From: Cafeteria roenbergensis
Lineage: Eukaryota > Sar > Bigyra > Bicosoecida > Cafeteriaceae
Assembly (NCBI GenBank): GCA_008330645.1
Contig: VLTN01000029.1
Span: 248,001-312,000 of the forward strand
Length of the DNA stretch: 64,000 bases
Reading direction: 5' to 3'
A model generated the notes under the pieces. It did not search any database. It saw only the letters and a list, made by a program, of their open reading frames with translations, and was not told the DNA's origin. This document shows positions 47,001 through 59,400 of this stretch, piece by piece (position 1 is the stretch's first letter; each line of letters begins with the position of its first letter). A program made the translations under genes and the position numbers.

Positions 47001-50000
47001 CCTTGGAAGCGAAGGGGTTCCTGTCAGCCCTGGCGCGACTCCGAGCGACCCTACAGACCGGAGGCCAGACGCAGCAGACCCCGCCGCCGCCTCGGGCAGC
47101 ACCGCTGGATCCGTCAGCGGCAGTGGCAGCGCAGGCGGGCGGGGCACAGGCGACCAGGGGGCATCTGCTCTGCTTGACGCAATGGCCAGCGAGTGGCCAG
47201 ACCTGGACGACCTGGATCCCTCTGGCGGGCAGGACGCGCTGGGTGGAGATGAGGGCGGCCTGAGGCTGGTCACCGACGGGGACGAAGCGGCTGCCGCCGC
47301 GATGGAGGCCAGCCAGGCGTGGCATGTGCCTCCGGGCAGCGGAATCGGAGCGTCTGTTGCGGACAGCTTTGCCACCGCCATGGGCGCCAGCATGATGTCG
47401 GCTGCTGGCGACGGCGATGAGTGGGGGAGGCAGTCCTTTATGGTGGCCAACGCTGGCGGCCCGGCAGCTGCTGCTTTTGCCGCTGCCAGCACGGACGCAG
47501 CTGCGGTGGCTGCCTCGTCCTACTGGGGATCCGGCTCCCAGATGAGGCTCTCGACTGTGCTGGCGCCGCCTGACGCTCAGAGGGCGGAGGACGATTTGTT
47601 CGCGCGCGAAGGTGATGCCGACGCTGAGTGGGACGGCCAGACTGCGGCCGTGGGCGTTGCGACGGGTGGCGTGCTTGCGAGCCACCAGGCGGCCCGCGGC
47701 GGCGCCGCCCTGGCAAGCCACGGGCGAGAGGGGAGCTCCCGCGGCCCGCAGGTGCAGATGCAGCTGGGCTTCGAGCATGAGGCGGCACCCGCCGCAGAGG
47801 CAGCGACGCCGGCCCGGGAAGCAGGGGAGCGTGAATCGACGCAACCTCCGGGTGCTGAGGCTGCTGGGGACGCCGTTGGCGTGCGCAGCAGCCAGAGCGA
47901 CTTGACACCAAGTCGGCCGGAGGCAGACGCTTCGGCGGCTGGCCCGGGGCACAGCCGCTGGCAGCTGCGTGCGGCCGAGGCGGGAGCGGAGGCTGAGGTG
48001 GCGCCGGAGGAGGAGGCGGAGGAGGAGGAGGAGGGTGCGGCGAAAGGCTTCGGCCTGCCAGCAGTGGTGCTCGAGACCCACTTTCGGCCCGCGGGCCGGC
48101 CGTCGCACCGCAGTGGCGCCACCACTCGCTCCGGCACCGGGGCTTCGCATCACAAGAACGACTACTGCCTCGCTGCCCCGCTCGAGCCGTCCTCCTGGCT
48201 GCGCCTTCGCCCGATGCTGCGGCTCAACGAGGAGCTCCAGGCGGGGTCCGCCCCGGAGACCCTTGTGGTGACGACGGGGGGCATATTCCCGCAGGCCGTG
48301 GCCTCGTTCAGGCTGTCGGTGCACGTGTCAGAGCTGGATGCGTCGCTCTTCCTGGGGGCAGACGCGCTGCCAGGGGCACGTATGGCGGACGCCAGCATCA
48401 GAGTGGTGGTGGAGGGCGCCGAGGCCCGGTCGGAGTCGCTCGCTGTGGGCGAAGCCGTTTCGGGCATTCGCCGAGTCGCTGCAGCCGTGCTCGGAATCAG
48501 GGTGGAGGACTGCATTGCCAGCAGCCCAGTGCGGCAGCTGCTGGGCCAGCAGGGCACGCGAGGGGCTGGCCAGGGACTGCCTGTGCTGCAACTGCGCGCA
48601 GACGTCTATCCCGATGCGCTGCTGGAGTTGGGCTCTGCCCCCGAGGCTCCGGAAAGCGCGGGTGCCGGCGTCAAGCGCGCGGAGGCTGGCCAGGTTGGAC
48701 CCGTGTGCGTGCGGCTTGGGGCCAGCGTGCAGCCGCTGAGGCTGGTTGTGGGCCCGCAGACAGTCGCCTTTGTGAGGGCTGCGCTGCTTGGGGCAGCATT
48801 CGCGTCTGCTCGCGGCGGCGGCTGGCCGTTGCTGCCCGCCGTCAGCCAGGTCCCGCGAGCGCCGGGAGATGTGACCCCGCCACGAAGCAGCGACGTGCGA
48901 GACCGCGCGCCCGGTGAGGCCCGACGGCTTCGCGCGCGCGTGGAGCTTCTGGACATCGCGCCGGTGCACATTGTGACGGACGCGAATGCTGCTGGCGCCG
49001 GGGCGGCCTCCGACTTGACCAAGCGCGCGGTGTCCCGGTTGCAAACTGCCCTGTCGGGCACAGCCTTGGCGCCGGCTGGCGTGGTCCACCAGCGGGGGGC
49101 TCAAGGTGGGGCTGCTGCGGCCTCGCACGGCGGGGCCGGTGCCCGCACGAGCTCGCTCTCTCGCCTTCTTGACTCAGACCAAGCTGCCGGGTACCTCAGC
49201 GCCCGCGCTGCACCAGCCGCGAGTGCCGCGCTCGCGCTCGACTCGCAGCTCGCCTCCGCGCAGAGCATCCTTGCCCTGCTGCCGCTCGAGCGGGTGGACT
49301 TGACGCTGCCTGCAGTGCTTCACCCGGCCCCAGGCGTGCAGCCGTCCTCGGCAGCGGCGGATGCCATGTCGCCCGACGAGGCTGCCTCGCTGGTCCTGCG
49401 ATCGTGGTCGTCAGACATCGTTCGCCGGCAGGTTGCCAGCTGTGTGGCTGGCCTGTCGACGTCGTTCTTGCCCATCCGCCGCATTGCCGATGCAGGAGCC
49501 GAGGCGGCGCGCGCCTTTGGCGGTGGCCGGGCGTCGAGCCACGCTGGGCCTCGGCCCAACGTCGGCTTCGTGCTCCTGCCGGCGTCGGGAGGCGGCCGCG
49601 CGACTGCCCGGCGAAGCGGGCACCCCGTGCATCAGCCGCCATCGGTCGCAGACCGGGCGAGGACCGCAGCTGTAGCGGCAGGCCAGACGGGAGCAGGCGT
49701 GGTCCGGTCGGCGGGCGTGCTTGCACGGGCGTTGGCGGTAGAGGTGCTCCGGGCCGCCACAGGCGCGGTGCGTGCTGCAGACCGCATTGTCGACGCCGTC
49801 CAAACCACCGCTCCCGGCCACGACCACGCCGGCGACAGTGTCCCGGCGGGCGAACACGCAGCCGGCGCCGAGCGCCAAGTTGTGGTTGCCATGGAGGCAC
49901 CCCCGCGTCACCGCGGAGGAGCTGGGCGAGCCGTGCCCGTCGCTGTCATCCAGCCAGTGCGGGGCGCAAGCCGGGCCCTCGTCGACCTGCTGAGGTCGGC

Positions 50001-50115
50001 GCGGAGATCGGTGAGCGCGTGGGGGCCAGGCGCCAGCGGCCTCGAGGCCGCCCGGCAGGCCGAGCGGGAAGCCCTCTTCAAGGCGCCTCGCCAGCTGCAG
50101 CCGGTGGAGGAGTGA
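38686..50115 (+). CDS. ATG2: ATG2-like autophagy lipid-transfer protein, greatly enlarged
   Basis: One uninterrupted exon of 3,809 residues. The N-terminus matches a chorein/ATG2 N-domain: helix RRLVALVIRRAVGKHL, then QVRVDLAGGVAIVRDI, NEALEATSL, VRLPFS, and LDLNGLIVTGVDVHLVPR. Near the C-terminus come the ATG2-type segments PLRLVVGPQTVAFVRAALLG (about 3,340) and VELLDIAPVHIVTDA (about 3,415). The ATG_C domain follows (about 3,565-3,730): LRSWSSDIVRRQVASCVAGL, FLPIRRIADAG, then a helix ending RIVDAVQTT. ATG2 is known to bridge ER and growing phagophore and move phospholipid along a hydrophobic groove. At roughly 1,600-2,000 residues usual for the family, this one is about twice as long. The extra length is low-complexity sequence (poly-Asp, poly-Ala, Ser/Gly repeats) between short beta-rich conserved blocks. 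VPS13 is the main alternative, but the N-terminal NEAL and C-terminal WxxDI patterns favour ATG2. No VPS13 adaptor domain was noticed. Confidence 0.85.
39669..39725. repeat. GAC/GAT microsatellite, poly-Asp in ATG2
   Basis: About nineteen consecutive Asp codons in the plus frame, mostly GAC with some GAT, followed by a Ser/Asp/Gly stretch. Confidence 0.95.
41995..42070. repeat. 21-bp tandem repeat coding GRASGSS units in ATG2
   Basis: A GGTCGCGCCAGC block is followed by about three copies of a GGTCGCGCCAGCGGCAGCAGC unit. They code Gly-Arg-Ala-Ser-Gly-Ser-Ser repeats in a disordered loop. Confidence 0.9.
43975..44031. repeat. GCT microsatellite, poly-Ala in ATG2
   Basis: About eighteen GCT triplets with one ACT near the start give an alanine run with a single Thr. 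Confidence 0.95.
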
Positions 50116-50461
50116 GGCCAAGCCGGTGCGCGTTTGCGATGCGGGGCGGCTTGGCGTGTGGCAAAGCGCCGTTCGGCTGTTGCTTGTTTCAACGTTTCCG
50201 CTCGCCCCGCCAGGCGCCAGGCGCCATACACAAGGCGCAGGCGGGACTCATGGCGTCGCGTTCGTGCTAGCGTCGGCTTTTGCTCGTTTTGCCGCGCGCA
50301 CTCGGCTCGGCGTGTGTTTTTGCGCGAGCCACGGGGCCAGCGCCCCGTTTCTGCGGGAATTTGCGACGGCCGCAAGTCTCATGCCGCCCTTCTTTGATGC
50401 TGCAAGCACGCACTCAAAATTCAGAAGCGACTGCAATACCTAAATCCGCATTCTCCATGTC
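50116..50461. other. 346-bp convergent intergenic region
   Basis: The 3' ends of ATG2 (plus) and the channel gene (minus) face each other here, so both 3' UTRs must fit in or overlap. It is less G+C-rich than its surroundings. I see no canonical AATAAA on either strand and no stem-loop strong enough to call. Confidence 0.7.
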
Positions 50462-53400
50462 TCAGTCGGCAGAGGAGCGCATCCCGTAAATGTGCAGGGC
50501 TTTCGGGGTCACAAACTCTGCTGATGCCAGCCCTGCGACCGCATCGACGTCGACGAGGGACATGCCTGCCCATCGGAGCACTTCCCGCGCGGCGGATGCG
50601 CCCGCGACCTCTGCCGAGCGACGGGCGGCACCAGAGTCGTCGCCAGTCGCGCCTGCTGCCCCGGCCATCAAGTCGTCGCGTTCGTCGTCCAGGTCATCGG
50701 GCCGTCGGCCCGAGCTGACCAGCAGCTCGGCCATCGCCTCGCTGTCCTCGGACCCGTACCCCCCATCGTCGTCGGCGTCGTTCGCCACGCCGCGGTAGTC
50801 TGCCCCGAACGCCGGTCTGTCCGCTGCTGCTGCCCGGCCCGCCCAGTTTGCCGCCAGCGCCGCTTCACTGGCCCTGGCCTCCTCCTCTGTGTGGCTGCCA
50901 GAAGCCGCGCCACAGCACAGCGCCCATCGGCACAAGCCTGCCCACGCTCGCCCAGCTGCCGCACATGCTTGCATCGCAAAGAATGTCCGGCGGAGGCATG
51001 ACTGCAAGCACCACCGCAAGCCGCGCCGGCCGCGGCCGCGATGCTCCCGGCGCATGCGCTCGAACCGGCGGCGGTCCACGTGCGGGCCCCAGGCGCAGCA
51101 CAGGCAGCAGCCCGACGCGGGCGCCTTGCCCCGCTCAAGCCGCCTGCGCGTGGACGGGCTTCCGCACAGCGCCAGGCAGCAGCAGCACGATGCAAGCCAC
51201 ATCGCCTCGCACAGCCAGTGCGGGCGGGACCGCTGCGGCGTCAGGCCGCTGGTATCGGTAGGGTGCCCTCGCCCTGGCCCCTCCGCCTCGCCCTCGACTT
51301 CCGCAGCCACGCCGCCCCCTGCGAACTGGTGCCCGGCCCCGGCGATCACGCTTGCGTCCCGCAGCGTGGAGGCAGTCACGACGGGCGCAAAGGCGGCATC
51401 TGCGCGGACGCGTGCGCCTGGCGCCGCGGCGCCCGCGATGACGGCCGCCGTCGACGAGTCGAGCCAAACGTGACCGGAGGCCGGCCGCGAGCCCGCCCCC
51501 CCTCCAGCCCCGCCTGCAGCGCCTCGCCCCCCGCCCAGTGCCACCTGCAGGGCGAGAGGGCGAATCATGCCGAACTCGTCCGCCCGCCACGGCGAGAGCG
51601 ACGTGCTCGCAGCCCACGGGACCGCCCACGGCGGCGCCGGGCCGGCCCAAGAGGGCAGAGCCGGCGTGCCCCCTGCACCGCCGCGGCTGCGTCGGCGGGC
51701 GCCGTGGTCGCCATGCCGAGCCGCCGCGCCGGCGGCGCGCTTCTCCCACGGGCCGCCGTCGTCGCCTGCCTGGCGCCGCCTGTGCCTTCGCTTCGGCTGC
51801 GGCCGGTGCGCTTCGCCCTCGCTCTCGCTGCTCTGCGCGTCCTCGGCAGCCATGCCGTCCGCTGCGCGGTGCTTCTCGTCGCCGCCTGGAGCATCCATGG
51901 CGCTGGTCACCGCGTCGTGCGGCTCAAGAGCTGCCTCCGGGGCGCCCTCCCTGGCTCCGTCGGACTCGCTGCCTCCCGGCGCCAGCGGCGTGGCATCAGC
52001 GCCCGTCGCTCCCTGGCCCCGAGAGCAGCAGCTGCAGCAGACCCAGACAGCGGAGCAGCACCCGCAAACGCCACCGCTGCCCGACCCAGCGCCGTTGGTG
52101 CCTGCGTCTGCTGCGGCGTCACTGTCGCGCGATCGCCCTCGACGGGCGTCTCGCAGTCTGGCCAGGAGCAACTTATGGCCCGACAGGGCCATGCCTGCCG
52201 TTGCCGCAGCACGCGCAATCGCTGCCTCGGCATCTCGGCTCACGCGCGCCGCCACAACCGCCACGGCTGCAGCTGCGCGAGCCCACAGGGGCCGCACGGC
52301 CCGCAGGGGGACCATCACCGCTCGGATGCCGAGCGCAGATGCCTCTGCCAAAGGCGACAGGTCGGCCCTGCGCGCGGCCATGAGCGCCGCATCGGCCGCG
52401 AGCCGCACCTCGAGCATGGACGTGATGAAGGCGTTCCAGTACACGCCAGACGAGGCTCTCACGCCCGGGAGCACCGACGTGGTCACAGCGATGAACAGGT
52501 TGACAGTGAGGAGGAAGATGACCGCGACGAAGACGAAGAGCGCGATGGCCAGCGCCTGGCCAGAGATGCGCATGGTGTCCACCTGGCCGAGGGACAGCTG
52601 GAAGAGAGACAGCATGGACGAGATCACGGTGGAGAACTCCGCCGTCTCGTACCCGATGACGGTGTGGAACGCGACGCCGAAGATGCAGGTGGTGGCCAGG
52701 AGCAGGAGCAGGTAGAGCAGGACGGTAGGGTGCGTCGCGGTCCGGAACACGGCCCAGAGCATGGGCCCGACCTCCGGAATGATCACCACGTCCGACACGA
52801 TGCGCACGGACCCGAACAGCACGGCAAAGGCCAGCCCGCCCAGCAAGCGGTACCACCGCGGCATGAACCCGGAAAGCAAGTCCACGTAGCCGAACGAAGG
52901 GCTCCCGGGCTCCAGGTTGCCGAGCGGGGGCAGAACGACGGACCCCGAGTCGGGCAGGGACGGGTGGCGGGTTTGCGCCACGGCCTCGTGGATGCCGTCC
53001 ATCCACCCGCGCAAGGTCATGCCGTCCACCAGCACCCACAGGAGCGTGATCGTCAGGACGACGTCGTACGCGTGGGACTCGCAGATGGCGCGCATCTCCA
53101 TCACGCGGCTGCCAAAGGTTGAGCTCACGGCGTCTTCCTGCCGCTGCAGCTGCTCCTCCCGGTCGGCCTCCTCCTGCGCCATCAGCCGCCCTGCCGCTCC
53201 CCGCTGCGCGCCCACCGTTGAGTGGTTGGCACGCAGGTCGAGCCTGCCTCCCGGCGTGTCGCCGTCGGCGCCGCCCTCCTCCCCGCCCAGCTTCCCCGGC
53301 CCCCCCGTGCCTCCGACGCCGCCCAGCCGATCCAGCCGCCACCGGTCGGACCTCTCCAGCGGCGACCCGCTCTGCCCAGTGCGGCACTGGCGAAGCGCCC

Positions 53401-56400
53401 GCAGGCACGAGGACAGCAGCAGCAGCCCCGCCACGATGCCGATGACCACTTCGAACGCGATCGACGGCGGGAAGCGCCCCGTGAAGAGCGGCAGGGCCAC
53501 GGCAAACGGATGCGAAACCGCGGTGCCCTGCGCAAGCGAGATGGCCGAGGCCCCCAGCGACGTGAAGAGCTCCGTCTCCACCTTGGCCCCAACGAACACC
53601 CCAGCCGTCGAGTTGTACAGCGTGGCCTCGATGCGGACGAGGGTGGTGCCTGGCTCGACCAGGGAGCCAAGCCCGTTCGGCGTGGCAGCGCTGCTCAGCC
53701 CGCCGGACTGCGCCGCCAGCGGCTGCCCTCGCAGCCAGGCGAGCATTTGCGCGGCGAGCTCGGTGGCGTTTCCGCGCATGAGGCGGCGCTCCTCCACCAG
53801 CCACTGCTGAGGCTGCACGCTGGGGGCGTCGGGGTTCACAACGGGCTCGCGGATTCCCACGGTCCAGCCCGGCCCAAACCACGCCGACGAGTTTGCGGCA
53901 GCCGCAGACACCAGCTGCGGCGACGACGGCCACGTGCCGCTCTGCCACTCCCACGTGTAGCCGGAGCCCATGAAGCCGAGCGGGCTGTCGGACACGGCCT
54001 CGTCGTCGGCCCCCGCGGCCCACACCAGAGCGTCGCCGGCCTGCGGGGGGCGGGAGCTGGCGTTGCCGGTGGCGTTGAGAGTCCACGCCCAGGAGCGAGG
54101 AGGCGCCCGCGGCAGGCAGGCCTGCAGCGCGAAGCGAAGGCCCTCTGGCGTGTTGCAGTCGGCCTTGGAAACGACCCGCTCGCCGGGGCGCGGCGCGTGG
54201 GCAGGCCACGCGAGGACGCGCTGCTTGGTCACGAGGAGAGCGCTGCCCACCACGGACAGGCCGAACACCGTGGTGGCCGGCCGGCGCCGAGTCGTGCCCT
54301 GCACGGGAGGGGCAGAGGGCGCGTCCTGGACCAGCGCCGACACGCCGGAGCGCAGGATCGCGTCGCCGATGGCGTCCTCGTTGCCGCTGGCAATGGCACG
54401 CCCTGCCTCCGTCAGCCCCGTGGCGTTGGGCCCGCCCTCCGGCACGAAGGACGGGTTGAAGTACGGCGCTCCAACGTTGCTTGCCGGGGGCTCGTTGGTG
54501 AATAGCAGCGCCGCTAGCGACCCGGCCTTGCCGAGCCGAAGGGCCCTCGACGCGTCCAGGCTGTCCGACACCGACCCGTCGAGACTCACCGGCTCGCTGC
54601 CCACGAAGCTGCCGTCCGACCCGATGGAGCCCGTGCCCGGCAGCAGCGTCGTCCCCGCCCACAGCACGAGGTCGGCCGTTGAGTTGACCTCGACCAGGGA
54701 TGCAGCGAGCCCCGCCTCGCACAGCTTGCCGTGGCGAAGCAGCACCCCGGTGGGGTAGTCCCACGCGAACGGGCTCACGGACGCGAGGCCGAGCAGGATC
54801 GCGGAGAACACGGCTAGCCGCAGCATGCTGTGCCGCAGGGCGTACCACCACCGGAAGGCGTGCACGGGCGGCGACGCGTGCAGAACATGCACCATAGCGC
54901 GGGCCTGGCGCCCGTGGCGAAGGTGCCGCTTCAGCTGGCGCTCCGCCTCGTGCAGCCTCGCCGTCGCGGCGTCGGCCTCGTGAAGGGCCGCGCCGTACAC
55001 TCGAACTCGCGTTGCCACTCCGCCCTCGCCGGAAACGCCCCCGCTCGGGGACGCACTGCGACTGTGGCCTGTGCCAGCGCGGGAAGCCGACTTTCCCGTC
55101 GCTGCTGCCGCTCCACGCCCCGAGCGCCACGGCCCCCGGGCACCAGCGCCGGCGCCGGTCGCGTTGCCGCTGTCGTCCCTGCCGCCGCGCCTGGCGCTGG
55201 GCGACCGCCCCAGCAGGGCCGCGGCCGCGCCGTGCGCGAGGGACGGCTCCCTCCCAACCCCAGGATCGCCCAGCGCCGTGACGTCCCCCTCGTTGTGCTC
55301 CGAGTCCTTGCGGCCAGAGCTCGGCCGCCGCTGCCGCGTCACCGCCATGATGGCTTTGCCTGCAGGTGAGAAGAGGCGACGGACCCGCTCTCGCCGCGCG
55401 GCCGCTTGCTCCGGCGTGAGCTCCGCCGCGTCGCTCAAGAGCACCGCGGCAGCCCCGGGGGAGGCCCAGGCCCGATCCGCAGCGTGCAGCGCGCGCAGCG
55501 CCGCCGCAGCGGACGACGCGGCGTCCTCGCCGTCGCCCGACCGCTCGCTCATGCTGATGAGGCCGACCTGCGCGTCAGGCCGCGCGGCCTGCCCTTCGGA
55601 GAGGAGGTGGGACAAGGCGTCGTCGGCAAGGGCACGGCCGAGCGCTCCCGCCACCGCCGCCGGGACAACGGACACTTGCCCCTGAAGGAAGGCGATGGGC
55701 GGGCCGCTGCTCCTGGCTTTGGCGTTGAACCGGGGCCCGCCTTGCGGCGCCGGCGGCGCGCCTCGGCCGGGGCCGCCTGTCGGTGGCGGCGCTGCGGCCG
55801 CGTCGGACGGCGGCGAGGCCGCGACGGCGCCCGGCAGCGGGGGCATCTCGCTGGCCGTCGCCAGCGAGACGCCACCCCCCGCCATCGAGGGCCCGTGCAG
55901 GGTCACCACAGCGAGCGCGGCGCCCCGCGCAGCCGCGACGAGCCCCAGCTGCCTTCCCCTGATGCCGCCAACCGACGCGCGAATGCCATCGCCACTGGCT
56001 CCCCCGGCGCCAGGCGCGCCCCTGCCCCCGCCGCGCCTGGCCCCGGCCTGGTTGGAGAGCCTCGCAAGCATCTGCCTCGCAATCGCGGCAGCGGACATGG
56101 TCTTGGACCGTCCCGCCACGGCACCCGCCGCGCCCGCGCCATCGCCGACCAGAGGTGCGGCCGCGCCTGGAGCGGCCGACGCCGCCGCGCCGCCAGCGCC
56201 CGCGTCCCTGGCATTGCTCATCAGGGCGTCGACCTCCGCCTCGGTGCCGGCGGCTCCGTCGCGCCCGCCCTCGCCGTGGCGAGCTTCGTCGTCGCTCTCC
56301 TCGGTCAAGAGCAGCGACGACTCGTCCGCGCCCGCCGGCCGCCAGCCGGCGTCGACCGCGCTGCCAACCGCTGCAGCAGCCACTGCCACACGCGCGGACG

Positions 56401-59400
56401 CCCGGGCGGCCGCGTCGGCGGTGGCGCCAGCGCCTGTGTTGGCCCGCCCGCGCGTCGGCCCCTGCGCAGCCGTCCTGGAGCTGGACGCCCCGTCCGCGCC
56501 ACCGGCACCGGCCAGCCCTTGGCTCGCGAGCACCTGAGACGCCAGCGTGCGCGTGGCTGCCGTTGCGGCCGCAGGCTGCCGACGGGACCCGTCGCCGCGC
56601 CGACGGCCCACGCTGCCAGCGCGCGCCCGCGACCCTGCCCTCGCGCGCTGGCCAAGCGACGCCACGGCCCGCACCACGTCGGACCTCTGGCCGCCCGCGG
56701 CAGCAACCAGCGAGGCGCTCGACCGCGGCACGTGTGCCCGCGGACGGCCCCTGGCCACGGTTCGCCCCCCACCGCGGCGAGCCGCTCTCGACGTCGCCGC
56801 CGCGCCGACCTCCATCCGCCGCACGGTGGCCTGCGCGTGGGCCTGCGCCTGGGCGAGGCGCGCCAGCGACGCCTCTGCCCGGCGCATCCCGTCGTTGGCC
56901 CGAGCTGCCGCGGCGCGCAGCCGAGGCAGCGCCTCTTGCAGGCGCTCCGCCGCCGCCATGGAGGTGCCGTGCGCGCGCAGCGCCCTCTCATAGGGCGCCA
57001 GCCCCGTCCCGTCCTCCAGCGTCGGGTCGGCCTGCTCGCGCAGCAGGGCAACGGCGGCGCGCCCGCGCCGCAGCCGCACAGCAAGCCCGAGCGGCGACAG
57101 CCTCCCCGCCGCCCACGGCACCCGCGGGTCGACGTGCGCGGCAAGCAGAGCCGCCGCGCGCACCGCCAGGCTCTGGGCCCCCAGGGCCAGGGAGCCGCCG
57201 CTGGCCGACACGCCAACCGTGTGGCTCGACGACCCGGCGGCGCGCGCGACGGCGAGCGCCGGGGCGCCGGCCGTGGGCTCCGCCTGCTCCTTGCCCTGCC
57301 CGCCCGCCGAGTCCTGCGCTGCGTCGCTCAAGCCGAGCGCCTCCGCGAGCGCCCCGCTGGTGGGCACGCTCGCCGTGCCGCCGGCCAGGATGCGGTCGAT
57401 GGTGCGCAGGTGCGACCTCGCCCAAGGCAGCGACGAGACCGCCCGCGCGAGCAGCGCCGCGGACCCCGCCTCCTCCCCCGGCCGGCCCGCTGCCGCGGCC
57501 ACCACGGACGCGATGGCCCGCGCCGAGTCGGCGGATCGCAGCAGCGCTGCCGCAGGCGCCTGCATGGCCGAGCGGGCGTACGGTCCGAAGAGGCGCCACA
57601 TGGCGCGGGGAGGCAGGGTGGGCTCGCACACGAGCGCCTCGAGCGGCGCCTGGTCCGCGTGCAGCAGCCAGGGGGAGCCGTCCCGCCCCGCCCAGTGCTG
57701 CAGCGGCGACGCGGCGCCCAGCAGCGGCAGAAGCGCCGCCACTCGCGCGCGCGCCGTCCCGCCGCCGCCAGGGCTGCCGGAGCCGGCCAGGCCAGCAGAG
57801 GCGGCCGCGGAGGGGGATGCCTCGAGCGCTGACAGCAGCCAGTCGCTCGCGTCCGTGAGGGCGCGCTCGTTGCCCGGCACTGCCGCCTCGCCCGTCCAGA
57901 CGGACGACACGGCGGCCTCCAGCTCGTCGAACTCCGCTGCCGCTGCTGCGAGCGCGTCGGTCGCGTGCATACCGCTGGAGCGCCGGCTCTGCTCCGCGGG
58001 AGGCGCAAGGGAGCTGCGTGCTGCCCTTGGCGCCGCGCCGCTGGCCATGAGCATGGACGACATGGGGGCATCCTGGGCAGAGCTCCTCGCGCCGCGAGCC
58101 CCGCCCAGAGGCGCAGCCAGCGTCAGGGCGTGCATCCGCTGGGCGCGGCGGCCCGCGCCGTCGTCTCCAGGCGGCCAAGAGCTGTCCCGGTCAGAGTCGC
58201 TGCCGTGGCCGGCCTCGCCCCTGCCGGGGGCCGCTTCCTCGGCTTGCGGGGGCACAGCCACCAGCACCCACGGGCGGCCCACGCGAGTCGCTGCGATTGC
58301 GTAGCCGGACTGCATTCGCCCCACCAGCTTGCCTCCGCCGCCACCGCCGACCCCTCCCGCGGCATTTCGGTGAAACCGCCCAGCAGCCTGCGACCAAGCG
58401 CCCATGCCCGCGTTCCCCGCGCCGCCCCACACTGCCGCCACGCGCTGAGCCCAGCCGCCTGCTGCAAGGGTCGTGACCGTCGGGACGGCCGCGATGGCGT
58501 CGTGGGCGGCCCGCAGCGCCCGCGCGGCTGCCGCGTCGCCCTTGGAAGCCGTCAGGTCGCGGAACGTCGCCAGCTGCGCGTCCAGGCACGAGCCGCAGCA
58601 GGCCTCCCCCGCCGGCCCGCAGCACAGCACACACAAGCGGCCCCGCCGCGCGCCTCTTCGGAGCAGCCCGCAGCACCGCCAGGGCTCCGAGCGAGCCCCG
58701 CGCCCGCCCCCCCTGCTGCCGCTGGCGGAGTGCTGGGCGCGGCCCTGCTGTCCTCCGGTCGCGGCGTGGACCCGCGGCCCGCCGCCTCCCGCGCTGCGGT
58801 TCCGCCTGCAGTCCCAGCCGCAGCACTCAGCCTCCCCGGGCCTCCCGCGGCCGCACCCGCACCCGCAGGCGCAGCAGCAGAACGGCCGGAAGCAGGCCAG
58901 CAGGATGCCCAGCAGCCGGCAGAAGACGGCCAGGCGGCTGCCGACCGGGCTGAGGCGGCGCCTGTGTCGGCGGCCCTTGCCGTGGCGCGCCGCCGCCGAT
59001 CCGCCCACGGCTCCCACGTCGGGCATCGTGTCGGCGATGCGCTGAAGCCTGTCGGTCGCCGCCGCCGTCTTGAGAGCGCGCGCGACCCGCTTCTTGAGCA
59101 CGCCCAGGCGGCGCTGGCGCGTCAGCAGGAGCATTCGCTCGCGCTGCATCTCGGCCGCGTCTGCCTCGGCGCCGGGATCGTGCAGCCCCATGCGGCGCAA
59201 GCGCGCGACGGCCGACGTCAGCACCGCCTCCGGCTGGCCCGGCACCTCAACGACGGGATCGGAGCTCGGGCTGGCCAGAGGGCTCATGCAGCCGTCCCCG
59301 CTCATCCCGATGCCGAGCGCGCGCATGCTCTGCTGGGCCGACGGCGCCCCCCCCAGCCGGGGCCGCACCGAGGGGCTGAGCAGGCGTCGGCTGGCGTGCC

